From Aldehydirespirator sp965203575 (GTDB lineage Bacteria; Actinomycetota; Acidimicrobiia; Acidimicrobiales; Aldehydirespiratoraceae): a stretch of DNA of 64,000 nt. The stretch's first letter is position 1. The number at the start of each line of letters is the position of its first letter. Shown here in pieces: positions 6,809-16,330 of the stretch. The notes beneath the pieces were generated by a model. The model did not search any database. It was not told the DNA's origin and saw only the letters and a program-made list of their open reading frames with translations. The position numbers were made by a program, and so were the translations under genes. The stretch lies in contig OZ241894.1 in NCBI GenBank assembly GCA_965203575.1, positions 310,001 through 374,000 on the forward strand, read 5' to 3'.

Positions 6809-9596
6809 CCCCGCAGTCGATCCGATCCTGTGCTCCCCATACGACGAGCCCGACAAGCACTGGCAGCTCGACGGCGCGGGGAGGGCGAGGGCCGGAAGGT
6901 CGCCGGAGCCCGGACGGCGCACGTCGGCGCTGATCCGGCCCGTTCCCGACGACCACAAGAACGCCCAGTACGCGCTCGACATGGACACCGCGCACACCAA
7001 CGAGGCCGTGATGGAGATCCGCGAGCGCGTCAGCCGGTGGCGCCGCGAGGGCTATCCGCACACCACCTCTGTGACCCTGAGACTGCTGCGCCACTGGGCC
7101 GACGACGACGCCCACCGCCAGCGCCGCCCCTTCTTCGCTCAACGCGAGGCGGTCGAGACGCTGATCTGGCTGCGCGAGGTCGCCGACCGGGCGACCCCGG
7201 AGCGCAGCCGGGTCGAGGAGACCTCACGGCGTCTCAACGACGGCATTGTGCGCTACTGCGCCAAGATGGCCACAGGAACGGGCAAGACCGCGGTGATGGG
7301 GATGCTGATCGCCTGGCAGACCCTCAACGCGGTGCGCTCCCGCCGCAGACGCAATCTTCAGCACTCGTCGCGATTCCTGGTGCTGACGCCGGGCCTCACC
7401 GTGCGCGACCGGCTGGCCGTGCTCGACCCGGGCCACCGCGACAGCGTCTACGCCGAGCTCGACCTGGTGCCCCACAACCTGCGCGGCGACCTGAGCCACG
7501 CCCGCGTGGAAGTCGTCAATTTCCAGCGCTTCCGCCGGCGCGACCCCAGCGAGGCCACGGGGGCGCAGAAAGCGATCCTCGGAGCGCAAGCGTTCGACCA
7601 GACCGAGACGCCCGAGGCGATGGCGAGACGCGTCCTCGGGAACCTGCTCCGGACTCGAGGCGCTCACGGCGACCTGGTGGTGATCAACGACGAGGCGCAT
7701 CACTGCTACTTGCCGGAGACTGCCCGACCCGGTCGCGGTGCCGGAGGCGCTCCAAGTGCGGGCAAGTCCGCCGAGGAGAAGGACGCCGACAAGGTCGCGG
7801 CGGTGTGGTTCAACGCGATCCGCACCCTGCGCGACATGGGCGCCCTCGGCAAGCTCGACCGCCACGGCGGCCAGGCGTCGCATGTCTACGACTTCTCGGC
7901 GACCCCGATGTGGATCGCCCGAGCCAACCGGGGCGAGTCGCCGATGTTCGAATGGGTCACCTCGGACTTCAGCTTGATGGACGCCATCGAGTCGGGTCTG
8001 GTGAAGGTGCCGCGAGTGCCCGTCGATGACGACACGGCGGCTGCATCCACGGCTTGGCGCCGCCTCTACGACAAGACTGCGCACAAGAGGCTCCCCAAGC
8101 GCAGCGACAACCCGTCTGCGGTGTTGCCCGAGCCGCTCGCCGGCGCGTTGGGCGCCTCGGTGAAGGAGTGGCGCCAGGCCCATGAACGTACCCGCGACAG
8201 CCAGCCGACGCCGCCCGTGATGATCGTGGTGGCCAACACCGTCGACAACGCGGTGGCGCTCTATGAGCACATCGCCGGCTGCGAGACCGCTGACGGGCGA
8301 CTGTTGGAAGGCCATGTCGAGGAGTTCTCCAATGTCGTCAGCGACGGCGATGGCGCGGCGGCGCGCTGGATACCCGAGCCGCGCACGCTCTTGGTGCACT
8401 CCCGGCTCGACGACGAGGACGCAGTCAACGCCCGGTTCAAGAAGCTGCTGCGCGCGCAGGCGCGCCGCATGGGCGATGAGGTGCCCGTCGACGCGGTGCG
8501 CGAGGCGCTCAACACGGTCGGCAAGCAGGGGCGCCTCGGCGAGCAGGTGCGGTGTGTGGTGTCGGTGTCGATGCTCACCGAGGGCTGGGACGCGCGCACC
8601 GTGACGCAGATACTGGGGTTCCGGGCGTTCTCGTCGCAGCTGCTGTGCGAGCAGGTCACCGGACGGGCACTGCGCCGCACGTCCTACGACTCGTTCCGCG
8701 ACGAGCCCGGCAAGGAGAAGCTGCTGACGCCCGAGTACGCCGAGGTGCTCGGCATCCCCTTCGAGTTCATGCCAGCGCGGGGCCGGGGCGTCTCCGCGGA
8801 TCCGCTGCCGCTCACCGAGGTGCGTTCCGTGCGCGGGCGAGCGGGACTGCGGATCAGCTGGCCCCAGGCGACCGAGTACCTGACGGTGGCCGGCGCGTCG
8901 GGATTCCACTTGGACCCGTCGAGGGTGAAGCCGGCGGTGCTCGGCACCGACGCCGAGGCCGAACTGGTCGAGGTCGCCGGAGTGTCCGGTGAGACCCTGC
9001 TGCTCGACGCCGACGAGGGCAGGCGCGAGAAGGCGGCCCGGGTCCGCTGCGCGGCCGAGATCGCCAACCTTCTCACCGACGGAACCCAGACCGCCTTCGG
9101 CCCCGGGACGCCTGGCGCAGTCGACGCCAGCGGGGGCGCCGACGGTCCCTACGAGGACGCGGGCGACCTGCAGGTCCCGGACGCGGCCTCCGATGATCCG
9201 AGCAGCGGCGCGGGCGGCGCAGACGCGCCCACCGGCGAGCCGCTGCCGAGCAGCGGGCGGAACGCGATGTTCGTGTCCGCGTACCGGGCGCTCGGAGAAT
9301 GGCTGGCCCATCCCGACGTGGACTGCGAGCGGGCCTCCGTGCTGCTGCGGCACCGCAACAGGCGCGACCACTACAACGACCTGATCGCGGCGTGCCGCTT
9401 CGCGTCCGCCGGACCCCCCCCCCCGCAGGATTTGCCGTTCTCGGCTCGCCGCCGCTCTCGGACACTGCGGACATCCGCTTCGACACCACGCTGCAGCACA
9501 TCCACGAGAGCAAGCGCAGCGAGCTGTCGCACGCGGCGTGCCACTCGCGCCTCGAGCGCCGCTGCGCGAGGATCCTCGACAAGCACCCCGCGGTAG
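6789..9596 (+). CDS. Type III-like restriction enzyme (Res), helicase part, truncated by a C11 frameshift
   Basis: The ATP-dependent helicase/translocase part of a type III-like restriction enzyme. Walker A is MATGTGKT (about residue 160), the DEAH-type Walker B is VINDEAHH (about 298), motif III is DFSATPMW, and motif VI is EQVTGRALRR after MLTEGWDARTV. The start region DPILCSPYDEPDKHW is typical of the family. At 9414-9424 there is a run of 11 C. The correct frame before it ends in AGPPPP, and the last ~57 residues after it are low-complexity Arg/Ser out-of-frame sequence up to a stop at 9596. The true C-terminus continues in another frame (9425-9901). With 9 or 12 C the two would join. The start is GTG 6789; the methyltransferase gene follows. 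Confidence 0.85.
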   Translation: MTGPGFDPAVDPILCSPYDEPDKHWQLDGAGRARAGRSPEPGRRTSALIRPVPDDHKNAQYALDMDTAHTNEAVMEIRERVSRWRREGYPHTTSVTLRLLRHWADDDAHRQRRPFFAQREAVETLIWLREVADRATPERSRVEETSRRLNDGIVRYCAKMATGTGKTAVMGMLIAWQTLNAVRSRRRRNLQHSSRFLVLTPGLTVRDRLAVLDPGHRDSVYAELDLVPHNLRGDLSHARVEVVNFQRFRRRDPSEATGAQKAILGAQAFDQTETPEAMARRVLGNLLRTRGAHGDLVVINDEAHHCYLPETARPGRGAGGAPSAGKSAEEKDADKVAAVWFNAIRTLRDMGALGKLDRHGGQASHVYDFSATPMWIARANRGESPMFEWVTSDFSLMDAIESGLVKVPRVPVDDDTAAASTAWRRLYDKTAHKRLPKRSDNPSAVLPEPLAGALGASVKEWRQAHERTRDSQPTPPVMIVVANTVDNAVALYEHIAGCETADGRLLEGHVEEFSNVVSDGDGAAARWIPEPRTLLVHSRLDDEDAVNARFKKLLRAQARRMGDEVPVDAVREALNTVGKQGRLGEQVRCVVSVSMLTEGWDARTVTQILGFRAFSSQLLCEQVTGRALRRTSYDSFRDEPGKEKLLTPEYAEVLGIPFEFMPARGRGVSADPLPLTEVRSVRGRAGLRISWPQATEYLTVAGASGFHLDPSRVKPAVLGTDAEAELVEVAGVSGETLLLDADEGRREKAARVRCAAEIANLLTDGTQTAFGPGTPGAVDASGGADGPYEDAGDLQVPDAASDDPSSGAGGADAPTGEPLPSSGRNAMFVSAYRALGEWLAHPDVDCERASVLLRHRNRRDHYNDLIAACRFASAGPPPPQDLPFSARRRSRTLRTSASTPRCSTSTRASAASCRTRRATRASSAAARGSSTSTPR
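9414..9424. repeat. Homopolymer of 11 C inside the restriction gene
   Basis: An uninterrupted run of 11 C lies exactly at the point where the reading frame of the restriction gene breaks. Tracts of this kind slip during replication and act as on/off switches in phase-variable genes of other bacteria. Here 12 or 9 C would give an intact protein. An assembly or base-calling error is the main alternative. Confidence 0.9.
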
Positions 9597-9901
9597 CGGC
9601 CTGGGCCCGCAACTTCGGCCTCGGCTGGTCGCTGCCGTACCACTTCGACGGAGCGTGGCGCCTCTACGAGCCTGACTTCGTCGCCCGGCTCGCCAACGGG
9701 CTGAACGTGATCATCGAGTGCAAGGGCGTCGCCGACGACAAGGCCCGCGCCGCCGAGGCCTGGACCCGCGAGCACTGGGTCCCGGCGATGGCCGGCACAC
9801 AGCAGCTGCCCGCGGAGCTGCGCCGCTGGGCCTACGAGATGATCTTCGACTCCGAACACCTGCCGGGACGCCTCGACGGCCTTGCCCAGGACTCGCCGTG
9901 A
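9425..9901 (+). pseudogene. Out-of-frame C-terminal nuclease domain of the restriction enzyme
   Basis: These ~158 codons continue the restriction protein after the C tract: FAVLGSPPLSDTADI, then a helical part, and a nuclease core YEPDFVARL ... NVIIECKG that fits the PD-(D/E)xK pattern of type III Res endonuclease domains, with PDF, E and CKG in order. There is no start codon with a ribosome binding site for this part alone, so as the sequence stands the nuclease domain is not made. The stop at 9899-9901 is 134 bases before the methyltransferase start. Confidence 0.8.
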
Positions 9902-10035
9902 GCTCCGTCACCGCGCCCGCGTCCAGGCTCGCGGACTACCCGCCCAGCCGCCACAGGAGACACCACTTCCTGGTCGGCGCGGGAACCGGCGGCCACGCCT
10001 GCCAACGACAACCCCCACCAGCCACTGGAGACCCC

Positions 10036-12819
10036 ATGAACGCTGCGAAGCCTGAGGAGCCGCGCTCCTACGACCACGCCTCAGCCGGCCGCGCCAACCA
10101 GCCCACCGCGGAGACGGCGCCGCTGATGACCGACAGCGACCGGGAACCGGCGCCGTTCCGCGTCACCCGGCGGATGACCGAGGCGGTCGCCGCCGCCTAC
10201 GAGGCCGCGGTCGAGCGCGCCGACGTGGACCTCGACCGCGACCTATGCACCCATCCGCTGCTCGCCTGGGACCGCCAGGGCCCCACGTCCAGGCTCGACG
10301 GCGACCTCGATGCCGACGCGGGCCACGACTTCGCGGGCGCGCCGCTGTACACCCGCGAGAAGGTGACGCCCGCGCTGCTGGTGGAGCAACTGCGCCGGTC
10401 CAACGGGGGCAGCAAACGGCAACTCGACCTCGACTTCGACGGGCTCCCCGACGACGCGGCGGGGTGGGAGTGGTACCAGCACTCTGGACACTGGCAGAAC
10501 CGGCTGATCCACGGCGACTCGGCCGCGGTGATGCAGTCGCTGATCGCCAAGGACGGCCTGCGCGGCCAAGTGCAGATGATCTACTTCGACCCGCCCTACG
10601 GCCAGGGCTTCAAGTCGAACTTCCAGACCGAGGTCGCCAGGCTGGAGACGCCCGAGAACCTGACCGGCGTGCCCGCAGGCGACAGCGCGCCGCTGCGGGC
10701 GTTCCGCGACTCCTACCGCAACGGCATCCACTCCTACCTCGACGGCATCCACGAGCGAGCTGCCCTGGCAAGGGAGCTCCTCACCGAGAGCGGCTCGCTG
10801 TTCGTGCAGATCGGCGACAAGAACGTCCACCGCTTGGCCCTAGTCCTCGACGAGGTCTTCGGCCCCGAGAACCGAGTAGCCACCATCACCTGGCGCCCAA
10901 CCGGCGGCTCCTCGGCCCGAACCCTGCCCGAGAGCGCCTCGTATCTCCTGTGGTACGCGAAGGACAAGTCCCGGTGCAAGTATCGACAGCTCTACGAACC
11001 GCTCGACCGCAAAGGCATCGTCGACCTATTCGGGGGATTCTCGACACCGATGGTCCAAGATGCAGATGGCCGTAACCGAGGGATGACTGCACTGGAACGT
11101 GAGCGTCCCGAGAATGAGCTTCCAGCAGGCGCTGTCGTTTGGAATCGTGAGAACCTGACATCGATGGGTGCATCTACTACCGGCCGTACGCGCTGGCTCC
11201 AGTATGATGGTGAGCGTTACCACTGCGGAACCGGACGACACTGGTGCGTCTCCGTCCACGACGGAGACGCACCAGTGTGCGCCCCCTGGCCGGACGACAA
11301 TGGCGCGCGCACGGCGGCAAAGCCGCCGTGCCCTGACCCTGCGCCTTGCGGCGTGTGCTGGCTCGGCTGGACGAACCGTCTCTACGGCACAGGAAGAGCG
11401 CTGTACTGGAAGCAGCTTGAGACCGAAACGGCTGGACGCCGAATTGATAACGTCTGGCACAACTCAGTCACTGTTCGTGGACAAAAGCGATACGTCGTCC
11501 AGACCGCGAGCGCCATCGTCGAGCGGTGCATGCTCATGACCACCGACCCTGGTGATCTGGTGCTCGACCCGACTTGCGGGTCGGGGGTCACTGCGGATGT
11601 GGCTGAGGAGTGGGGCCGGCGCTGGATCACCATCGACGTGAGCCGGGTCGCCATCGCCGTCGCCCGCCAGCATCTCGCCACATCCACGTATCCCTGGCAT
11701 CGCATCACCGACGGCGGCATCGACCCGGCTGCCGGGTTCGTCTGCAAGACCATGCGCAAGGTCTCCGCCGGGCGGCTGGCCGATCCCGGCACCGACTGGG
11801 AACATCCCGACAACGTGATACGTCTCGTCGACCAGACCGAGCGCGAGCGCAGGCGAATCCGGCTTTGCAGCCCGTTCACGGTCGAGTCGCACTCGCCGTT
11901 CTCGTACCTGCCCTTCGACGCATCGACCTCTGGCCGCGGCGCCGAAGGAGACACCGACGACAACGCCGCCGGGAACTCCGCCGACCCGGGCCTCGCCGCG
12001 GCCGACACCGAGCAGGCCGTCGTCGAGGCCCTGCACCGCTCCCCCGTCTGCGACTCCGCGGGCCGCACCGTGCTGGAGGTGATCGACCACGAGCCCTGGC
12101 CCGACGCCCGCCTCGCCACCCACGGCGTGACCTGCACCCGCCCGGGCCGCGACGCCCAGATCGCCGCGGCGCTGATGATCGCCGCGCCCGACGCCACCGT
12201 CACCCCCGAGCTTGTGAGGCGGGCCGCCACCGAGGCCCGCCAGAACGCCTCGGACTGCCGCGACCTGATCGTGGTCGGCTTCGCCTTCGAGCCCGAGGTG
12301 CCCGCCAGCGTCGGCCCCTGCGCCGTGCACCGCGTGGTCGGCTCGAAGGACCTGCAGATCCCCGAGCTGTCCAAGAACCCCGACGGCGGCACCTTCACGC
12401 TGCTGGGCGAGCCCGACTGCGAGGTTCGCCGCACCTCGGACGGAACGGGCCTCGTAGTTCGCCTCTACGGCTGCGACACCTACGACCCCAGCACCGGCGC
12501 GGTGCGCGAGACCAAGACCGACGACATCGACTGCTGGATGATTGACACCGACCACGACCAGATGTCGTTCATCGCCCGGCTGACCTACTTCCCCAACGGC
12601 GTGCGCAACAAGGCGGGCCTGCGGGCCGCGATGAGGAGCCTCGCCAAAGACCTCGACCCCGACGCCGAGGCGAACCTGACGTCGCTGCTGTCCCAGCCCT
12701 TCGACATCCCCGCAGACGGCAGGCCTGTGGCGGTCAAGGCGATCACCAGCACCGGCGCAGAGATGAACGCCGTGATCCATCCCGACGCCTGGCTCACACC
12801 GACCGACCATCCGAACTGA
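10036..12819 (+). CDS. Type III-like DNA methyltransferase (Mod), N6-adenine/N4-cytosine beta class
   Basis: A 927-residue site-specific DNA methyltransferase that would protect the sites recognised with the Res subunit. The catalytic motif DPPY is at residues 185-188 and comes before the SAM-binding motif DPTCGSG at about 511-517, the beta order seen in type III Mod proteins. The start ATG 10036 has GGAG five bases upstream; the frame is open further up but without a better start. The C-terminal third (MIDTDHDQMSF, PVAVK near the end) matches the long tail of this family. Odd: between WCVSV and GWTNRLYG there is a Cys-rich insertion of about 35 residues whose DNA contains two perfect hairpins. 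The gene is intact while its restriction partner is frameshifted. Confidence 0.88.
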   Translation: MNAAKPEEPRSYDHASAGRANQPTAETAPLMTDSDREPAPFRVTRRMTEAVAAAYEAAVERADVDLDRDLCTHPLLAWDRQGPTSRLDGDLDADAGHDFAGAPLYTREKVTPALLVEQLRRSNGGSKRQLDLDFDGLPDDAAGWEWYQHSGHWQNRLIHGDSAAVMQSLIAKDGLRGQVQMIYFDPPYGQGFKSNFQTEVARLETPENLTGVPAGDSAPLRAFRDSYRNGIHSYLDGIHERAALARELLTESGSLFVQIGDKNVHRLALVLDEVFGPENRVATITWRPTGGSSARTLPESASYLLWYAKDKSRCKYRQLYEPLDRKGIVDLFGGFSTPMVQDADGRNRGMTALERERPENELPAGAVVWNRENLTSMGASTTGRTRWLQYDGERYHCGTGRHWCVSVHDGDAPVCAPWPDDNGARTAAKPPCPDPAPCGVCWLGWTNRLYGTGRALYWKQLETETAGRRIDNVWHNSVTVRGQKRYVVQTASAIVERCMLMTTDPGDLVLDPTCGSGVTADVAEEWGRRWITIDVSRVAIAVARQHLATSTYPWHRITDGGIDPAAGFVCKTMRKVSAGRLADPGTDWEHPDNVIRLVDQTERERRRIRLCSPFTVESHSPFSYLPFDASTSGRGAEGDTDDNAAGNSADPGLAAADTEQAVVEALHRSPVCDSAGRTVLEVIDHEPWPDARLATHGVTCTRPGRDAQIAAALMIAAPDATVTPELVRRAATEARQNASDCRDLIVVGFAFEPEVPASVGPCAVHRVVGSKDLQIPELSKNPDGGTFTLLGEPDCEVRRTSDGTGLVVRLYGCDTYDPSTGAVRETKTDDIDCWMIDTDHDQMSFIARLTYFPNGVRNKAGLRAAMRSLAKDLDPDAEANLTSLLSQPFDIPADGRPVAVKAITSTGAEMNAVIHPDAWLTPTDHPN
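11238..11278. repeat. Perfect 19-bp inverted repeat with 3-base loop inside mod
   Basis: Bases 11238-11256 are the exact reverse complement of 11260-11278, with CAC between. This is a 41-base perfect hairpin in coding sequence. It lies in the Cys-rich insertion of the methyltransferase, and a second perfect hairpin follows 30 bases later. Confidence 0.95.
11309..11331. repeat. Perfect 10-bp inverted repeat with AAA loop inside mod
   Basis: GCACGGCGGC at 11309-11318 pairs exactly with GCCGCCGTGC at 11322-11331 around AAA. It is the second of two strong hairpins in the same coding insertion. Confidence 0.95.
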
Positions 12820-12911
12820 CAAGCCAGCCCAGCCACAACCCAACGCCCGGCCGCCGCCCCTCGAGGACTCGGACTGGACCTGGTGGCTCCAGCCAGCCCG
12901 ATGGGCCGGGG

Positions 12912-13961
12912 TCAGGCCACGGTGACGGAGGCGTCCAGGTACACGTCCTGGATGGCGTTGAGCAGTTCGACGCCTTCGGCCATGGGCCGCTGGAAGGCCT
13001 TGCGACCCGAGATCAGCCCGGTGCCGCCGGCCCGCTTGTTGATCACCGCGGTGGCGACCGCCTCGGCCAGATCGCTGGCGCCCGACGATGCCCCGCCGCT
13101 GTTGATGAGCCCGATCCGACCCATGTAGCAGTTGGCCACCTGGTAGCGGCACAGGTCGATGGGGTGGTCGCTGGTGAGCTGGTCGTAGACGAGGTCGTGG
13201 GTCTTGCCGAAGCCCACTGCCCGGTATCCGCCGTTGTTGGTGGGCAGCTTCTGCTTGATGATGTCGGCCTCGATGGTGACGCCCATGTGGTTGGCCTGAC
13301 CGGTCAGGTCGGCGGCCGCGTGGTAGTCGGTGCCGTCCACCTTGAACGCCGAGTTGCGCAGGTAGCACCACAGGACACAGAACATGCCGAGCTCGTGGGC
13401 GGCCGCGAACGCCTCGGACACCTCGCCGATCTGGCGCCTGGCGTTCTCGGATCCGAAGTAGATAGTGGCGCCCACACCGGCCGCGCCGAGGTCCCATGCC
13501 TGCTCCACCGAGCCGAACATGACCTGGTCGTAGGACTCGGGATGGCTCAGCAGCTCGTTGTGGTTGAGCTTGACGATGAACGGGATGCGGTGGGCATAGC
13601 GGCGCGACGCCATGCCCAGCACCCCGAATGTGGTGGCCACCGCGTTGCAGCCTCCCTCGATGGCCAGCTCCACGATTCTCATCGGGTCGAAGTAGGCCGG
13701 GTTGGGCGCGAACGAGGCTGCCCCCGAGTGCTCGATGCCCTGGTCGACGGGCAGTATCGACACGTAGCCGGTGCCGGCCAGCCGGCCGCTGCCGAACAGC
13801 GACTGGATGCTGCGCAGCACCTGGGGCGAGCGATCGCTCGCGGCGAGAACCCGGTCGACGAAGTCGGGGCCGGGAAGGGTCAGCGACTCTCGCTCGAAGG
13901 TCTTGCACTCATGCTCGATCAGCGACTCGGCGGATTCGCCGAGCAGGGTGTGAATGTCCAC
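12912..13961 (-). CDS. Class I fructose-bisphosphate aldolase (DhnA/archaeal type)
   Basis: A Schiff-base aldolase of the DhnA/DeoC-like family that cleaves fructose 1,6-bisphosphate into two triose phosphates in central carbon metabolism. The 349 residues show ILPVDQGIEHS near residue 80, IVKLNHNELL with the family's Lys near 140, VGATIYFGS, ADIIKQKLP, and the phosphate-binding end GGASSGASD ... GGTGLISGRKAF. The frame reaches up to 14054, but the GTG at 13961 has AGGAG six bases upstream and gives the usual start and length. It stands alone, flanked by the methyltransferase and a divergent dioxygenase gene. Confidence 0.88.
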   Translation of the reverse strand: MDIHTLLGESAESLIEHECKTFERESLTLPGPDFVDRVLAASDRSPQVLRSIQSLFGSGRLAGTGYVSILPVDQGIEHSGAASFAPNPAYFDPMRIVELAIEGGCNAVATTFGVLGMASRRYAHRIPFIVKLNHNELLSHPESYDQVMFGSVEQAWDLGAAGVGATIYFGSENARRQIGEVSEAFAAAHELGMFCVLWCYLRNSAFKVDGTDYHAAADLTGQANHMGVTIEADIIKQKLPTNNGGYRAVGFGKTHDLVYDQLTSDHPIDLCRYQVANCYMGRIGLINSGGASSGASDLAEAVATAVINKRAGGTGLISGRKAFQRPMAEGVELLNAIQDVYLDASVTVA

Positions 13962-14142
13962 GGAAAGCTCCTGATGGGGTGGTCCGAAGCGATCGCCGGT
14001 CGGCAAGCCAAGCGACCCGCGCCCGCCTGCCGCCACGGTAGCGCCCCAACCCATCAGCGGGCGCGGACCCGCGAAGCCGGCCGCCGGGCGGGGCTCGGGC
14101 GAGTTGCGCTAGCGTCGTTGCCGGGATCCAGGGGGAGGAGCG

Positions 14143-15012
14143 ATGAGACTCACCGACGACCAACTCCGGGAATTCGACGAAACGGGCCTCCTGTTCCTGC
14201 CCGACGTCTTCTCGGCCGCGGAAGTGGCGCTGCTGCGCCGCGAGGCCGACACCTGCTTCGCCATGGAGCGGGAGGAGGTATGGCGCGAGGACAACGGCGC
14301 ACCCCGCAGTGCCTTCGCCGCCCATCGCTACAACGAGGCGTACCGGCGCATCGCCGCGCATCCTCGGCTCCTCGAGCCGGTAATGCAGATCCTCGACGGC
14401 CAGGTGTACATGCACCAGTTCAAGATCAACGCGAAGGCGGCCTTCGACGGTGCGGTGTGGCAGTGGCACCAGGACTACGGCACCTGGCAGCGCGACGACG
14501 ACATGCCCGAGCCGCGGGCCATGAACATCGCGGTCTTCCTCGACGACGTGACTGCGGCCAACGGCCCGCTGATGCTCATTCCGGGCAGCCACAAGCTGGG
14601 CGTGCTCGAGGCCGGCCACGATCTGGAGACAACCACCTATCCACTCTGGTGCCTGGAGCGTGAGACCGTCAGCGAACTGGCCGAGCGGGGCGGTGTTGTC
14701 GCGCCGACCGGCAAAGCCGGCTGCGTGCTGATGTTCCACTCCAACATGGCGCACGCCAGCCCGCCGAACATCAGCCCCCTGAGCCGGGTCATCGTCTACC
14801 TGAGCCTCTGTGAGGTCTCGAACCACATCCGCAGGTTCCAGCGGGCCGAGTGGCGCGCCCTGCGCGACTTCGCGCCGATCGAGCCGTTGGCCGACGACTG
14901 CCTAGAGGAACTGGCGCGCCTCCAGGACTCGACCTCTGAGGTGTACGCACGCGACCACAGTCTGGACCCACAGCATGAATCTCTTCCGGCTACTGCAGGA
15001 GCGCGTCGCTGA
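14143..15012 (+). CDS. Phytanoyl-CoA dioxygenase (PhyH) family protein
   Basis: A non-haem Fe(II)/2-oxoglutarate dioxygenase of the PhyH family, which hydroxylates small molecules. The 289 residues carry the metal-binding HxD in WQWHQDYGTW (about residue 108), the IPGSHK segment, and a later His in MFHSNMAHASPPN, with an Arg in SRVIVYLS that would hold 2-oxoglutarate. A strong GGGGGAGGAG precedes the ATG. It overlaps the next gene by 38 bases, so the two products probably act in one pathway. The substrate is unknown; ectoine- or amino-acid-type hydroxylation is only a guess from general likeness. Confidence 0.85.
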   Translation: MRLTDDQLREFDETGLLFLPDVFSAAEVALLRREADTCFAMEREEVWREDNGAPRSAFAAHRYNEAYRRIAAHPRLLEPVMQILDGQVYMHQFKINAKAAFDGAVWQWHQDYGTWQRDDDMPEPRAMNIAVFLDDVTAANGPLMLIPGSHKLGVLEAGHDLETTTYPLWCLERETVSELAERGGVVAPTGKAGCVLMFHSNMAHASPPNISPLSRVIVYLSLCEVSNHIRRFQRAEWRALRDFAPIEPLADDCLEELARLQDSTSEVYARDHSLDPQHESLPATAGARR

Positions 15013-16330
15013 GGGCCGCCCCGTCACCGTCGGCCTGATCGGAGCCGGCAAGTTCGGCTCGATGTTCCTGGCCCAGGCCAGGACCACTCCGGGCCTCCGT
15101 GTGGCGGCCATCGCCGATCTCGATCCCGACCGGGCCCGCGCCGCCCTGGCAGGGACCGGCTGGCCCGAAGAGACCGGCTGTGCTCCGTCGCCGGCTGCCG
15201 CGCCGGAGCACGGCACGATCCACCTGACCGACGATGCCTCCGAGCTGATCGCCGCCGACGGCGTGGAGGTTGTGATCGACGCGACCGGCAACCCCCCGGC
15301 CGGCCTGGCCCACGCCCGGGCCGCCATCGCCAACGGCAAGCACATCGTCATGGCCAACGTCGAGGCCGACGTCCTGGCGGGCCCGCTGCTGGCCGAGGAG
15401 GCGCGTCAGGCCGGGCTGGTCTACTCGATGGCCTACGGCGACCAGCCGGCGCTGATCTGCGAGATGGTCGATTGGGCCCAAGCCGCCGGTCTCGGTGTCG
15501 TCGCCGCGGGCAAGGGAACCAAGTACCTGCCGAGCTTCCACGATTCCACCCCCGACACGGTCTGGGACGGCTACGGCATCTCGCCCGAACGGGCCGCCGA
15601 GGGCGGCATGAACCCGCAGATGTTCAACTCATTCCTCGACGGCACGAAGTCAGCCATCGAGATGGCCGCGGTGTCCAATGCCACCGGCCTGACGCCGGCG
15701 CCGGGCGGACTCGAGTTCCCGCCAGCCGGCACCGACCAGCTCGCAGAGGTCCTGCGACCGCGTGCCGAGGGCGGCACGCTGCACCACAAGGGCCAGGTGG
15801 AAGTGGTCTCCTCGCTCCTTCGGAACGGCGAGCCAGTCGAGCGCGATCTGCGCTGGGGTGTCTACGTGGTCTTCGAGGCGCCCAGCGACTACACGGCGCG
15901 CTGCTTCGCCGAGTACGGCCTCATGACCGACCGCAGCGGCCGCTACAGCGCGACCTACAAGCCGTACCACCTGATCGGCCTGGAGGTCGGCGTGTCAGTG
16001 TTGAGCGCCGCCCTGCGCGGCGAGCCGACCGGGACACCTGCCGGGTTCGCTGGCGACGCAGTAGCGGTGGCCAAGCGGCACCTCGAGGCGGGTGAGAGCC
16101 TCGACGGCGAGGGAGGCTTCACTGTCCGGGGCCGGCTGATGCCGGCCGGCGACAGCCTCGCCGAGGGCGCCCTGCCGATCGGCCTCGCCCACAACGTGCC
16201 CCTGGTCAACGACGTGCCCAAAGGCAGCCTGGTCACCTGGGCCGACGTGAAGGTCGACGAGACCAGCGACGCGGTGAAGACCCGCCGCGACATGGAGACC
16301 CGCTTCGCCCCGGCGCACCCCGGCGCCTGA
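14975..16330 (+). CDS. Homoserine dehydrogenase-like NAD(P) oxidoreductase with SAF domain
   Basis: Belongs to the group of predicted homoserine-dehydrogenase-like proteins with a C-terminal SAF domain (COG4091 type). The Rossmann motif VGLIGAGKFGSMF is at residues 19-31, AIADLDPDRA follows, VVIDATGNPP is near 100, and a long central domain has KGTKYLPSFHDSTPDTVW. The C-terminal SAF-like part has GLAHNVPLVNDVPKGSLVTW. Its start lies inside the end of the dioxygenase gene, so translation is likely coupled. The true reaction of this group is not settled; a role in catabolism or branched sugar/acid metabolism is possible. Confidence 0.82.
   Translation: MNLFRLLQERVAEGRPVTVGLIGAGKFGSMFLAQARTTPGLRVAAIADLDPDRARAALAGTGWPEETGCAPSPAAAPEHGTIHLTDDASELIAADGVEVVIDATGNPPAGLAHARAAIANGKHIVMANVEADVLAGPLLAEEARQAGLVYSMAYGDQPALICEMVDWAQAAGLGVVAAGKGTKYLPSFHDSTPDTVWDGYGISPERAAEGGMNPQMFNSFLDGTKSAIEMAAVSNATGLTPAPGGLEFPPAGTDQLAEVLRPRAEGGTLHHKGQVEVVSSLLRNGEPVERDLRWGVYVVFEAPSDYTARCFAEYGLMTDRSGRYSATYKPYHLIGLEVGVSVLSAALRGEPTGTPAGFAGDAVAVAKRHLEAGESLDGEGGFTVRGRLMPAGDSLAEGALPIGLAHNVPLVNDVPKGSLVTWADVKVDETSDAVKTRRDMETRFAPAHPGA

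Noticed and set aside
7224..9371. A 715-codon open frame on the minus strand opposite the restriction gene
   Set aside because: Shadow frame with low-complexity composition; the plus strand carries all helicase motifs.
5232..12819. Whole block as a prophage or integrative element
   Set aside because: No integrase, transposase, tRNA attachment site or phage structural gene is present.
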